Shown here piece after piece: positions 17,829 to 25,457 of a stretch of 64,000 nucleotides of DNA (its first letter is position 1; every line of letters starts with the position of its first letter). This DNA comes from Desulfobulbus sp. (GTDB lineage: Bacteria; Desulfobacterota; Desulfobulbia; Desulfobulbales; Desulfobulbaceae), in assembly GCF_030824455.1 (NCBI RefSeq), contig NZ_JAVBXR010000018.1, positions 1 through 64,000 of the forward strand, written 5' to 3'. The notes below the pieces were generated by a model. The model had not been told where the DNA came from. It made no database searches and saw nothing but the letters and a program-made list of their open reading frames with translations. A program made the position numbers and the translations under genes.

Positions 17829-18608
17829 TTACAGATGCGCCTTGAGGCACTCAACCAACTGGTCGACCTGTTCCGCGACGTTTCCGGTAAAAACCTTGCG
17901 GTCTCCGCGAGGTTCCGGCGAAAACACCCGGACGACCTGAGTCGGCGAGCCTGCCAGGCCGATACATTGGGGATCAGCGCCAATGTCGGCGGCGGAAAAT
18001 CGTTTAATCTCCGCCTTTTTGGCCTTCATTTTTCCCTTCAAGGAGGCGACCCGCGGCTCATTGACGTCCTTGACGACAGTCATTAAGGCAGGCAACGGCA
18101 GACGAAGGACATCAAAACCGTCGTCCATCATGCGCTCCACCTCGATAGCCTCAGCGGTTACAGCGCGGGTTTTCTGCACACAGGCGGCAAACGGCAGACG
18201 CAAGCGACAGGCCAAACCAGGCCCGACCTGAGCCGTGTCGCCGTCAATGGCCTGCTTGCCGCAGAGAATAAGATCAAAAGCGCCGATGGTTTGCACTGCC
18301 TTGGCAAGCGTGTAGGAAGTCGCCCAGGTGTCGGCCCCGGCAAAAGCCCGATCAGAGACCAGAACGCCCTCGTCGGCGCCGCAGGCAATGGCTTCGCGCA
18401 AAACAGCCTCGGCCTGCGGCGGGCCCATGGTGAGCACCGTCACCACGCCGCCGAGTTGTTCCTTGATGGCAACCGCCTCTTCCAAGGCGTGACGGTCGTA
18501 GGGGTTCATGATCGACTCCACCCCTTCCCGAGCCAAGGTGTTGGTTTTGGGATCAAGGCGGACATCCTTGGCGTCCGGAACCTGTTTGACGCAAACAATT
18601 ATATTCAT
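17829..18608 (-). CDS. etfB: Electron transfer flavoprotein beta subunit
   Basis: A 259-residue EtfB, starting MNIIVCVKQVPDAKDVRLD. The nucleotide-binding segment DLILCGKQAIDGDTAQVGP is clear and corresponds to the region that holds AMP in housekeeping Etf and a second FAD in bifurcating ones. The family signature VERMMDDGFDVLRLPLPALMTV follows. It lies between the acyl-CoA dehydrogenase and etfA. The spacing of 14 bases on one side and 39 on the other supports one transcript. Confidence 0.94.
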   Translation of the reverse strand: MNIIVCVKQVPDAKDVRLDPKTNTLAREGVESIMNPYDRHALEEAVAIKEQLGGVVTVLTMGPPQAEAVLREAIACGADEGVLVSDRAFAGADTWATSYTLAKAVQTIGAFDLILCGKQAIDGDTAQVGPGLACRLRLPFAACVQKTRAVTAEAIEVERMMDDGFDVLRLPLPALMTVVKDVNEPRVASLKGKMKAKKAEIKRFSAADIGADPQCIGLAGSPTQVVRVFSPEPRGDRKVFTGNVAEQVDQLVECLKAHL

Positions 18609-18622
18609 GTGCCGAAAATCTC

Positions 18623-19771
18623 TCAGGAGTATTCTTTATTGAGTTCCTGGCCAATGACGTTGCGCTGGATTTGGTTGGTGCCTTCATAGATCTGCAGGAT
18701 CTTGGCGTCCCGCATCATCTTTTCCACCGGGTACTCTTTCATGTAACCGTATCCGCCTAGCACCTGCACCGCGTCGGTGGTCACTTTCATCGCCATGTCT
18801 GTGGCAAAAACCTTGCACATGGAAGATGCTTTGGACATATTCTTGGGATTGCTGTCGATGTGGCGGGCGGCGGCATACACCAGGGCGCGGCCGGCTTCAA
18901 GTTGGATTGCCATGTCCGCCAGGATGTGCTGCACGGCCTGGAAAGAGATAATCGGCTTGCCAAATTGAACCCGCTGTTTGGCGTAGGTCACCGCTTCATC
19001 CAAGGCGGCCTGCGCCAGACCGATGCCCAAGGAGGCAATGCCAGGGCGGGACATGTCGAGCGTTTTCATCACGGTGATGAAGCCGGTGCCTTTTTTGCCC
19101 ACCATTCGATCCTGGGGGATGCGGCAATCTTTAAGAATCAGCTCTCGGGTGGAGGAAGAGCGGATGCCCATTTTATCCTCCTTTTTGCCGTAGGAAAATC
19201 CGGGATCGCCGTCTTCAACGATAAATATCGAAGCCCCACGCGCCCCCTTGGCGGGATCAGTAAGGGCGACGATTGTATAAATCTGCGATTCGCCGCCATT
19301 GGTAATCCACTGCTTGGTGCCGTTTAAAACCCATTCGTCGCCGTCCAAAATTGCGGTGGTGCGGATGCCCGAGGCGTCGCTGCCGGCGTTGGCTTCAGTG
19401 AGTCCAAAGGCCGCCCAACGCGCGCCGCTGGCAATGTCGGGCATGTACTTTTGCTTTTGCTCGGGGGTTCCGGCAACCAGTACGGGGAAAATCCCCAGAG
19501 CGCTGGCGGCAAAACTGGTCGCCACCCCAACGCACCCACGCGCCAGTTCCTCCAAGGCCAGCACAATCTCATAGCAACCGCCGCCAAACCCGCCATATTC
19601 CTCTGGGACAAAAATGCTGAACAGATCAGCTTTAGCGATGTCCTGAAGAATTTCGCGGGGGAATTGATTCTTTTCATCAAGTTCGGCGCGAACCGGGATA
19701 ATTTTCTCGTTGGTGATCTCCCGGGCGGTATCGATGATCATCTGTTGTTGTTCAGTGAAAAAATAATCCAC
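18623..19771 (-). CDS. Acyl-CoA dehydrogenase (short-chain/butyryl type)
   Basis: A flavoprotein of 382 residues in the butyryl-CoA dehydrogenase class. It has the usual N-terminal helical part (TEQQQMIIDTAREI), the beta domain (AFGLTEANAGSDASG, KQWITNGG), and the catalytic base E363 in QIYEGTNQIQR. That position is typical of short-chain enzymes. I start it at GTG 19771, which has GGAGAGGA upstream and lies clear of the fabH stop; a longer frame from 19861 would overlap fabH. It stands between fabH and etfBA inside a fatty-acid synthesis operon. In the reducing direction the enzyme would turn a 2-enoyl thioester into the saturated one, the step FabI normally does for ACP. That link is inference. 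Confidence 0.92.
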   Translation of the reverse strand: MDYFFTEQQQMIIDTAREITNEKIIPVRAELDEKNQFPREILQDIAKADLFSIFVPEEYGGFGGGCYEIVLALEELARGCVGVATSFAASALGIFPVLVAGTPEQKQKYMPDIASGARWAAFGLTEANAGSDASGIRTTAILDGDEWVLNGTKQWITNGGESQIYTIVALTDPAKGARGASIFIVEDGDPGFSYGKKEDKMGIRSSSTRELILKDCRIPQDRMVGKKGTGFITVMKTLDMSRPGIASLGIGLAQAALDEAVTYAKQRVQFGKPIISFQAVQHILADMAIQLEAGRALVYAAARHIDSNPKNMSKASSMCKVFATDMAMKVTTDAVQVLGGYGYMKEYPVEKMMRDAKILQIYEGTNQIQRNVIGQELNKEYS

Positions 19772-19790
19772 AAATCCTCTCCTTAACGTC

Positions 19791-20768
19791 TTACCAACGC
19801 AACAGCAGCGAGCCCCAAGTGAGACCGCCGCCAAAGGTACACAATAATACAATGTCTCCACGCACCAATCGTCCCTGCCTGTGCGCTTCGTCCAAGGCGA
19901 TCGGGATGCTGGCCGCAGAAGTATTGCCGCGTTTGCCGAGATTGATAAATACTTTTTCCTCGGGCACTCCCAACCTGTCGCGCAGGTTGCTAAGAATGCG
20001 AATATTAGCCTGATGCGGAATCATCAGACCAATGTCGGCGATGGAAAGGTCGTGTTTTCGCAACAACCCGGTGACCGAGTCTTCCATCATGCGAACAGCG
20101 TGCTTGAAAATGTCGCTGCCGCTCATGCGAATATGGGTGCCCTGCCATGCATCATGCCGTAATTCCGGATTCAAGCTTTCCGGACTGTCCATACACAGCA
20201 GGTTCCACAGCTTGCCGTCGGCGTGCAAACTGCTGCCAAAAACGCCCCTGCCGTCCTTCGATCCGCTCAGCACCACGGCTCCCGCGCCATCGCCAAACAG
20301 TACGCAGGTGTTCCGATCTTCCCAATTGACCCGAGCCGAGAGCGTTTCAGCGCCGATCAACAGGATTTTCATATCCGGTCGGTTTTGAATGTAGTTGCTC
20401 GCGAGGTCAAGCCCATAGGTGAAACCAGCGCAGGCGGCGTTAATGTCGTAGGCGAACGCGTTCACCGCGCCTAACTCAGCCTGGACAAAGCACGCGGTGG
20501 ACGGCATGATCATGTGCGACGAAATGGTCGCGACAATAATCAGATCCAACTCCTGGGCGTCTATGCCTGTGACCGCCAGCGCCCGGCGGGCCGCTTTGGT
20601 CGCCAATTGGTAATTCTGCTCGTTCTCGCCGGCAATGTGCCTGCTGCTAATTCCGGTCCTGGAGGTAATCCACTCGTCCGTGGTGTCGACCATTTTCTCA
20701 AGGTCGGCATTGGTCACTACCCGTTCCGGAAGACAGGAACCGGTCCCTAAAATAACTGCTTTATTCAT
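19791..20768 (-). CDS. fabH: 3-oxoacyl-ACP synthase III
   Basis: It starts fatty-acid synthesis by condensing an acyl-CoA with malonyl-ACP. The 325-residue protein has C113 in DINAACAGFTYG, the histidine in LMIPHQANIRI and the asparagine in NLGKRGNTSAASIP, the complete FabH triad. The true start is ATG 20768 with AGCAGGA upstream; the frame is open much further but unlike FabH. It follows plsX after 16 bases, the standard plsX-fabH order. The gene that most often comes next, fabD, is absent here and is replaced by the acyl-CoA dehydrogenase and Etf genes. Confidence 0.95.
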   Translation of the reverse strand: MNKAVILGTGSCLPERVVTNADLEKMVDTTDEWITSRTGISSRHIAGENEQNYQLATKAARRALAVTGIDAQELDLIIVATISSHMIMPSTACFVQAELGAVNAFAYDINAACAGFTYGLDLASNYIQNRPDMKILLIGAETLSARVNWEDRNTCVLFGDGAGAVVLSGSKDGRGVFGSSLHADGKLWNLLCMDSPESLNPELRHDAWQGTHIRMSGSDIFKHAVRMMEDSVTGLLRKHDLSIADIGLMIPHQANIRILSNLRDRLGVPEEKVFINLGKRGNTSAASIPIALDEAHRQGRLVRGDIVLLCTFGGGLTWGSLLLRW

Positions 20769-20784
20769 GAACATCCTGCTTTTT

Positions 20785-21795
20785 TCAAGCGGCGTATTCG
20801 CCCAAGGCTTGAACGATGGCTTCATTGATCCGATTGCGGACCATGTTGGCGGCAACCTCAATGGCGTTGCGAATGGCGACGGCATTGGAGGCGCCGTGAC
20901 AAATGATGCCGGTCCCGTCAATGCCGAGCAAGGGAGCCCCGCCGTATTCAGCGTAATCCACCTGCTTTTTAAATCCTGCTAAGGCGTCGCGGATCAAAAG
21001 ATATCCGAGCTTGGCGCGCCACGTTTTCATAATTTCCCGCTTCAGCATCTGCATGGCCGCCTCAGCAAGCCCTTCACTGATCTTCAGGGAAATATTGCCG
21101 ACAAAACCATCACAAACAACAACATCGACGTCGCCCCGGTAGACGTCACGACCTTCAACATTGCCGATAAAATGCAAGGGGCTCTGCTTCAGCAATTCGT
21201 AAGTTTCTTTAACCAACGCATTCCCTTTGCCGGTTTCTGCGCCGTTGCTGAGCAGTCCAATCCGCGGCCGGTCATGGTTGAGCAAAAGTTGCGAGCACGA
21301 AGAGGCCATGACGGCGAACTGATACAGATGCTGGGGACGGCAATCAACATTTGCGCCGATGTCCATCAGCATGACGGGCTTTTTCAACGTTGGAAAAAAA
21401 CTAGCAATACCGGGACGGGAAACACCGGGCAGACGGCCCAACTTCCTGATTGCCGCAGCCATGGTCGCCCCGGAATTGCCGGCGGAAACAACCGCATCCG
21501 CCTCGCCGTTCTTCACTAGGTCAAAGCCGACCATAATCGTCGACTCTTTCTTCCTTCGCACGGCGTCAACCGGCGAATCATCCATGGTGATGACCTCAGA
21601 GGCGTGATGCACGGAAATGCGGCTCAACGCATCGCCGGAACTGCGGGCATGTTCAGCGAGTTGCTGCTCTAAAAGGGTGCGGGGGCCAACCAAGATGACA
21701 TGAAGATCTCTCCTGTCGCATACCGCAGCAAGCGCACCTTGAATCGCCATCTCTGACCCCCGGTCGCCACCCATGGCGTCAAGGGCTATTCTCAC
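20785..21795 (-). CDS. plsX: Phosphate acyltransferase PlsX
   Basis: PlsX turns acyl-ACP into acyl-phosphate for phospholipid synthesis with PlsY. The 336-residue protein begins MRIALDAMGGDRG, the family's fixed start. It contains ASEVITMDDSPVDAVRRKKESTI split by no gap, VSAGNSGATMA, and the C-terminal GGAPLLGIDGTGIICHG. It follows rpmF by 11 bases, as in many bacteria where rpmF-plsX-fabH couples ribosome and membrane synthesis. Nothing is unusual. Confidence 0.95.
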   Translation of the reverse strand: MRIALDAMGGDRGSEMAIQGALAAVCDRRDLHVILVGPRTLLEQQLAEHARSSGDALSRISVHHASEVITMDDSPVDAVRRKKESTIMVGFDLVKNGEADAVVSAGNSGATMAAAIRKLGRLPGVSRPGIASFFPTLKKPVMLMDIGANVDCRPQHLYQFAVMASSCSQLLLNHDRPRIGLLSNGAETGKGNALVKETYELLKQSPLHFIGNVEGRDVYRGDVDVVVCDGFVGNISLKISEGLAEAAMQMLKREIMKTWRAKLGYLLIRDALAGFKKQVDYAEYGGAPLLGIDGTGIICHGASNAVAIRNAIEVAANMVRNRINEAIVQALGEYAA

Positions 21796-21806
21796 AGCAG
21801 TGCCTA

Positions 21807-21995
21807 TTAACTCAGTTCTTCCTCGAGACGGATGACGTTTCGGCCCTTATACATGCCGCACCCGCCGCAAAGCTGATGCGGCATTTTCGGCTCGCCGCAC
21901 TCAGGGCACTTCCCGACATTGGGCTTGGTGAGAAAATCATGAGCCCGCCGTTGTCTTGTCCGTGAATACGAGTGCCTTCTTTTCGGTAAAGCCAT
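21807..21995 (-). CDS. rpmF: Ribosomal protein L32
   Basis: A 62-residue protein of the large ribosomal subunit. It starts MALPKRRHSYSRTRQRRAHD and has the zinc ribbon CPECGEP with CGGCGMYKGR, the four-cysteine (C+) form of L32. The ATG at 21995 has GGAGG 5 bases upstream; a longer start at 22007 overlaps that ribosome site and is rejected. It sits between the YceD (DUF177) gene and plsX, its usual place. Confidence 0.95.
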   Translation of the reverse strand: MALPKRRHSYSRTRQRRAHDFLTKPNVGKCPECGEPKMPHQLCGGCGMYKGRNVIRLEEELS

Positions 21996-22075
21996 TGTGT
22001 CCTCCATTACATCCGCAGCTCATACCCCGGCAACCATCCGAGATTACGTGCTTTTGGATTATTATTTCAATAACG

Positions 22076-22591
22076 CTATTTTTTTAACCGCGCAAGGGCC
22101 GCAAAAGGCAACGCCTTTCTCTCTTCGACGCAATCGCAGGCTGCAACATTTAGATTCGTTCCGCATTGGGAACACACGCCTTTGCACGCCTCCGAGCACA
22201 AATTTTTCATAGGGAGCGCAAGATATACTTGTTGTCGCACCACATCGTCAAGATCAATAACCGGCTCATCAAGCATCTCGCTGTCGAGATCGGCAATTCT
22301 GGCGTCCAAATCCTTAACCCGCCAGGACTCCGCAGATTCGACCTCAAACAGAACCTGAAAATCACTCTCCAGATCAACATCATACTGACCAAGACAACGG
22401 TCACAAACAAGCGACAAGGCGACTTGCAGACGCCCCGTCAGCGCGACCTTAGCGTCTCCCTTGCGACTGAGAGCGCACTGGGCGTCCAGGGGGGCTCTCA
22501 CCACAAAATCTTGTTGATCCGCGAGGACCTCTCCCCCTTTAATCTCGTAACGACTGCCCTGTGGGGAGATTTCGTCGAACCTGATCTGCAT
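22076..22591 (-). CDS. YceD (DUF177) family protein
   Basis: A 171-residue protein of the YceD/DUF177 family, which nearly always precedes rpmF and has been linked to 23S rRNA metabolism in E. coli and plants. The middle contains CDRCLGQYDVDLESDFQVLF, where the CxxC is a family feature. The end holds CSEACKGVCSQCGTNLNVAAC, an additional cysteine cluster able to bind zinc. It is the first gene of the rpmF-plsX-fab operon, behind a promoter whose -10 box is a perfect TATAAT. Confidence 0.88.
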   Translation of the reverse strand: MQIRFDEISPQGSRYEIKGGEVLADQQDFVVRAPLDAQCALSRKGDAKVALTGRLQVALSLVCDRCLGQYDVDLESDFQVLFEVESAESWRVKDLDARIADLDSEMLDEPVIDLDDVVRQQVYLALPMKNLCSEACKGVCSQCGTNLNVAACDCVEERKALPFAALARLKK

Positions 22592-22623
22592 TACGTGTGC
22601 CCCTCACGGATTACGCGACTACC

Positions 22624-22672
22624 ATTTTCCGGTGAAACGGAAAATTATACATAAAAAAAAAGACTTCGCCAA
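22624..22672 (-). promoter_or_regulatory. Candidate promoter of the yceD-rpmF-plsX-fab operon with an operator-like repeat
   Basis: On the minus strand TTGGCG (22672-22667), 17 bases, TATAAT (22649-22644). A perfect inverted repeat, ATTTTCCG-GTGAAA-CGGAAAAT (22624-22645), covers the edge of the -10 box and the expected start of transcription, the classic place for a repressor. The -35 box falls inside the terminator hairpin of the upstream mla genes. Repression by a fatty-acid regulator is a guess. Confidence 0.55.
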
Positions 22673-22702
22673 GGAAAAAGAACAGAAAATGAAATCGAAG
22701 TC
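22653..22702 (-). terminator. Terminator of the mla operon
   Basis: On the minus strand GACTTCG (22702-22696) pairs with CGAAGTC (22668-22662) and is followed by nine T (22661-22653). The stem is 7 bases and the loop, at 27 bases, is long. It follows mlaC by about 45 bases. It overlaps the promoter of the next operon. Confidence 0.55.
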
Positions 22703-22747
22703 GGGAAAAATCTTCCGGAAAAGAAAAGCGGTCTTGCCTACGAACAC

Positions 22748-23383
22748 TCAAGACTGCTTGTGCTGCTGCTCAAACTGACTGATTTTGCTTTGTATTTGTT
22801 GAATCAATCCTGCGTACTCTTCCTTTTGCAAAATCTCTTTGAATTGCTCCATGTAGTTCCGCACCAGACTTACCCCCTCAACCACAACATCGTAGGCCAT
22901 CCACTGATCGCCCCGGAGCACAAGGATGTAGGAAACAGGTATGGATCGATCTTTGTCAACCAGCAAGGTTTGAACCTCCGCCCGCTCGCCTTTGATTCGC
23001 TTCTGGGTGAACTCAACCTTTTGCCCGGAGTAGTCATCAATTTTTCCAACATAGGCGTATTGCAACAATTGCGTAAACAGGCGCTCAAATTGATCTTGCT
23101 CCTGGTCGCTGAGGTTGCGCCATTGCTGGCCCAAGACGCGCTTGCTCATTTCGCGAAAATCAAACCGTTCCCGAACAACATTGATCACTCGCTGGCATTG
23201 CTCCTTCTTGGGAAGCGCTTTCAGAGCGGGATCCGCAAGCAAAGCCGTGACCTTGTCCAAAAAAGGCTGGAACTGTTCGATGGGATCAGGGGGAGTCGAA
23301 GCCGTCGCCGGCATCGCCGACAAGCTGAAGAAGAGTGATAAAAGAAAAAAAAGTCCGCCAAATATTAGATTTTTGCGCTGCAT
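22748..23383 (-). CDS. mlaC: Periplasmic phospholipid-binding protein MlaC
   Basis: The soluble carrier that moves phospholipid between the outer-membrane MlaA complex and the inner-membrane MlaFED transporter. The 211-residue protein has a signal peptide (MQRKNLIFGGLFFLLSLFFS), then DPIEQFQPFLDKVTALLADP and later FDFREMSKRVLGQQWRNLS, a strong MlaC/Ttg2D signature. The start ATG 23383 is chosen because it places the signal peptide correctly; its ribosome site is weak. It is the last gene of the mla operon. Confidence 0.9.
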   Translation of the reverse strand: MQRKNLIFGGLFFLLSLFFSLSAMPATASTPPDPIEQFQPFLDKVTALLADPALKALPKKEQCQRVINVVRERFDFREMSKRVLGQQWRNLSDQEQDQFERLFTQLLQYAYVGKIDDYSGQKVEFTQKRIKGERAEVQTLLVDKDRSIPVSYILVLRGDQWMAYDVVVEGVSLVRNYMEQFKEILQKEEYAGLIQQIQSKISQFEQQHKQS

Positions 23384-23422
23384 GCCACACCGTTGCCCCG
23401 GTGTCGCCACCGGGTTATCGCC

Positions 23423-24187
23423 TTACTGTTGGTTGTTGGGTTGAGAGTGATTGCGCGACTTGCTTCGCATCTGAAAGTAACCGTTGCGAAACGCCACGTA
23501 CGGGTCAAAACTCATAGATTTCAGGTCTTCATATTCGCCGAGATGCAACGAGGTGCGATTGACAGTGTTGACCCCAAAGGGAACCACCGGGCTGACCTCG
23601 TCGCTGCCCCATGGATAATAGGCAGCCATAGCATAGGAGTCAACTACGGAACCGGTAAAATCTCGCAGAGTAGACGGCCCCAGCAACGGGGCCACCAGGT
23701 AAAACCCATCGCCTATCCCCCACACCGAAAACGTTTCCCCAAGCGTCGCTTTGACTGGCGCAATGCCGAACTCGTGCGAAGCGGTATCGGCCAAACCAAA
23801 AACTCCACAGATGCTGTTGAGCGCAAAACGGGACAGCGCCAGTCCCGAATCGCGGAATCTCCCCTGCAACAAACAGTTGGCCGAGCGAACAGGTTCACCG
23901 AGGTTATAGAAAAAATTACCTATACACCCTCGAATGTCCGCGGGCAGCACCTTGCTGTACCCCGTGGCCACAGGGTCCAACACCCACGTGTACACCTTGT
24001 CGTTGAAGGTAAACACCGCCCGGTTCACAGGTTCAATCGGGTCGGGAACGTCCGTCGAGACTTTGTCCTCGTAACTTTCGTCGTTTAAAAAATCATCAGC
24101 TGCGGCATGTCCCGCAAACACGGCCAAGGAGACGGCGATCGACAGACTGATTTCCAGCAATAACGGATGAAGACGTCTTAGATGCAT
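23423..24187 (-). CDS. mlaA: MlaA/VacJ family outer-membrane lipid protein without a lipobox
   Basis: MlaA removes misplaced phospholipid from the outer leaflet of the outer membrane. The core is clear: DPIEPVNRAVFTFNDKVY, LPADIRGCIGNFFYNLGEP, WGIGDGFYLVAPLLGPSTLRDF. The N-terminus (MHLRRLHPLLLEISLSIAVSLAVFAGHAAADD) is a signal peptide with an Ala-x-Ala cleavage site. It has no cysteine where E. coli MlaA has its lipoprotein cysteine, so this copy is probably not lipid-anchored. Order on the transcript is E-F-D-A-C, with mlaA inside the ABC transporter operon rather than elsewhere as in E. coli. Confidence 0.9.
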   Translation of the reverse strand: MHLRRLHPLLLEISLSIAVSLAVFAGHAAADDFLNDESYEDKVSTDVPDPIEPVNRAVFTFNDKVYTWVLDPVATGYSKVLPADIRGCIGNFFYNLGEPVRSANCLLQGRFRDSGLALSRFALNSICGVFGLADTASHEFGIAPVKATLGETFSVWGIGDGFYLVAPLLGPSTLRDFTGSVVDSYAMAAYYPWGSDEVSPVVPFGVNTVNRTSLHLGEYEDLKSMSFDPYVAFRNGYFQMRSKSRNHSQPNNQQ

Positions 24188-24200
24188 GCACTGCCCCGTT

Positions 24201-24653
24201 CTATTTGCTCACCTGACCAAAGGCGAATTTTGAAATAAGGGATTCTAGATCAACAGCGGACTCAGTATCCACAACAGCTTCCCCGGCCTTATACACAGTT
24301 TCATCCCCCCCCAGAGTGATTTGGATATATTTGTCGCCGATAATGCCCTGGGATTTGACAGAGGCAACTGAATCCACCGGTATGGCCACGCCGAGGTCAA
24401 GTTGCATACTGACCACAGCCTGATTCTCCTTGTTCAGCCGGAGTTGCCGCACTTTGCCCACGGTCACGCCGGATATTTGGACATCCGCTCCGGATTTTAT
24501 TCCAGAAATGTTGTTGAATTCGGCGTTGAGCGTATAGGTTTTTGCCCCGGTCAACCACGGCACTTCGCCGAGTTGCAGCGCAAGCCAGGCGAGCGCCAGA
24601 AAACCGATGATCAGAAAAAAACCAACGAGTATTTCCACGCGTGAATTGGTCAT
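24201..24653 (-). CDS. mlaD: MlaD, membrane-anchored MCE-domain protein
   Basis: The substrate-binding subunit of the MlaFED lipid transporter. The 150-residue protein has one N-terminal membrane helix (VEILVGFFLIIGFLALAWLAL). A single MCE domain follows, with YTLNAEFNNISGIKSGADVQISG and later SQGIIGDKYIQITLGG. MCE proteins form hexameric rings that carry lipid through the periplasm. Length and domain number match E. coli MlaD. It lies 18 bases after mlaF. Confidence 0.93.
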   Translation of the reverse strand: MTNSRVEILVGFFLIIGFLALAWLALQLGEVPWLTGAKTYTLNAEFNNISGIKSGADVQISGVTVGKVRQLRLNKENQAVVSMQLDLGVAIPVDSVASVKSQGIIGDKYIQITLGGDETVYKAGEAVVDTESAVDLESLISKFAFGQVSK

Positions 24654-24671
24654 TGTCTCTCTCCTGCCCCT

Positions 24672-25457
24672 TTAAGCGGTCTGCTGCCCCATGACCAAAC
24701 GGGCAAATTCGCGAATATTGGGTTTGGTAGAAAATGGAATTTGGGACGCATCAGTGAAAACGTCCAACTCCCCTTTGTTCAATAGAATGATCTGATCGGC
24801 AAGGGTAAAAATTTGCGGAATATCGTGGCTGACAATGACCGCCGTATATCCAAGTCGTTTTTGGGTTTGAACAAACAACTCGTAGATTTCCCTGGTCATC
24901 ACCGGATCAAGCCCTGTGGTGGGTTCATCAAACAGGACAATTTCCGGCTCCAACTGCAAGGCTCTGGCGAGGCCGACTCGTTTCTTCATGCCCCCGCTCA
25001 GTTGGGCGGGAAACTTATCCTCATGTCCGGTTAATTCCAATTGTTCAAGGGTTGCCGCCACCCGGCTGCGAATTTCTTCGGCGGTCAGTTTGGTGCGCTC
25101 GCGAAGCGGCAGGGCAATGTTTTCAAACACGGTCAGGGAATCAAACAGCGCCGAGCCCTGGAACAAAACGCCAAACAACGTCCTCTGGGCCTGCAAGGCC
25201 TTGTAGCCCATGCTCGATATGTTGTTCCCACCGATCAGCACCTCGCCGGAATCCGGGCGCAACAGACCAAGGATCAATTTTAAAATCACGCTCTTTCCCT
25301 GCCCGCTGCCGCCGGCGATGACCGTTGTCTTGCCGCGAGGCGCGGAAAAAGAGACTCGATCAAGCACCAGATGACGCTTGCTTCGTTCACCGAACGATTT
25401 ACAGACCTCGACAAACTGGATGGCCGACTCCCCGGACACAGTCGTCTCGTCGCTCAC
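24672..25457 (-). CDS. mlaF: Lipid transport ATP-binding protein MlaF
   Basis: The ATPase of the MlaFED complex. The 261-residue protein has Walker A (GGSGQGKS), the ABC signature (LSGGMKKRVGLARAL), Walker B (EIVLFDEPTTGLDP) and the switch histidine in VIVSHDI. The signature GGMKKRVG, with basic residues, is typical of the Ttg2A/MlaF subgroup. The start overlaps mlaE by four bases. Confidence 0.94.
   Translation of the reverse strand: MSDETTVSGESAIQFVEVCKSFGERSKRHLVLDRVSFSAPRGKTTVIAGGSGQGKSVILKLILGLLRPDSGEVLIGGNNISSMGYKALQAQRTLFGVLFQGSALFDSLTVFENIALPLRERTKLTAEEIRSRVAATLEQLELTGHEDKFPAQLSGGMKKRVGLARALQLEPEIVLFDEPTTGLDPVMTREIYELFVQTQKRLGYTAVIVSHDIPQIFTLADQIILLNKGELDVFTDASQIPFSTKPNIREFARLVMGQQTA

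Noticed and set aside
19771-19861. Longer start for the acyl-CoA dehydrogenase
   Set aside because: It would overlap the fabH gene and add residues unlike the family. GTG 19771 has a good ribosome site.
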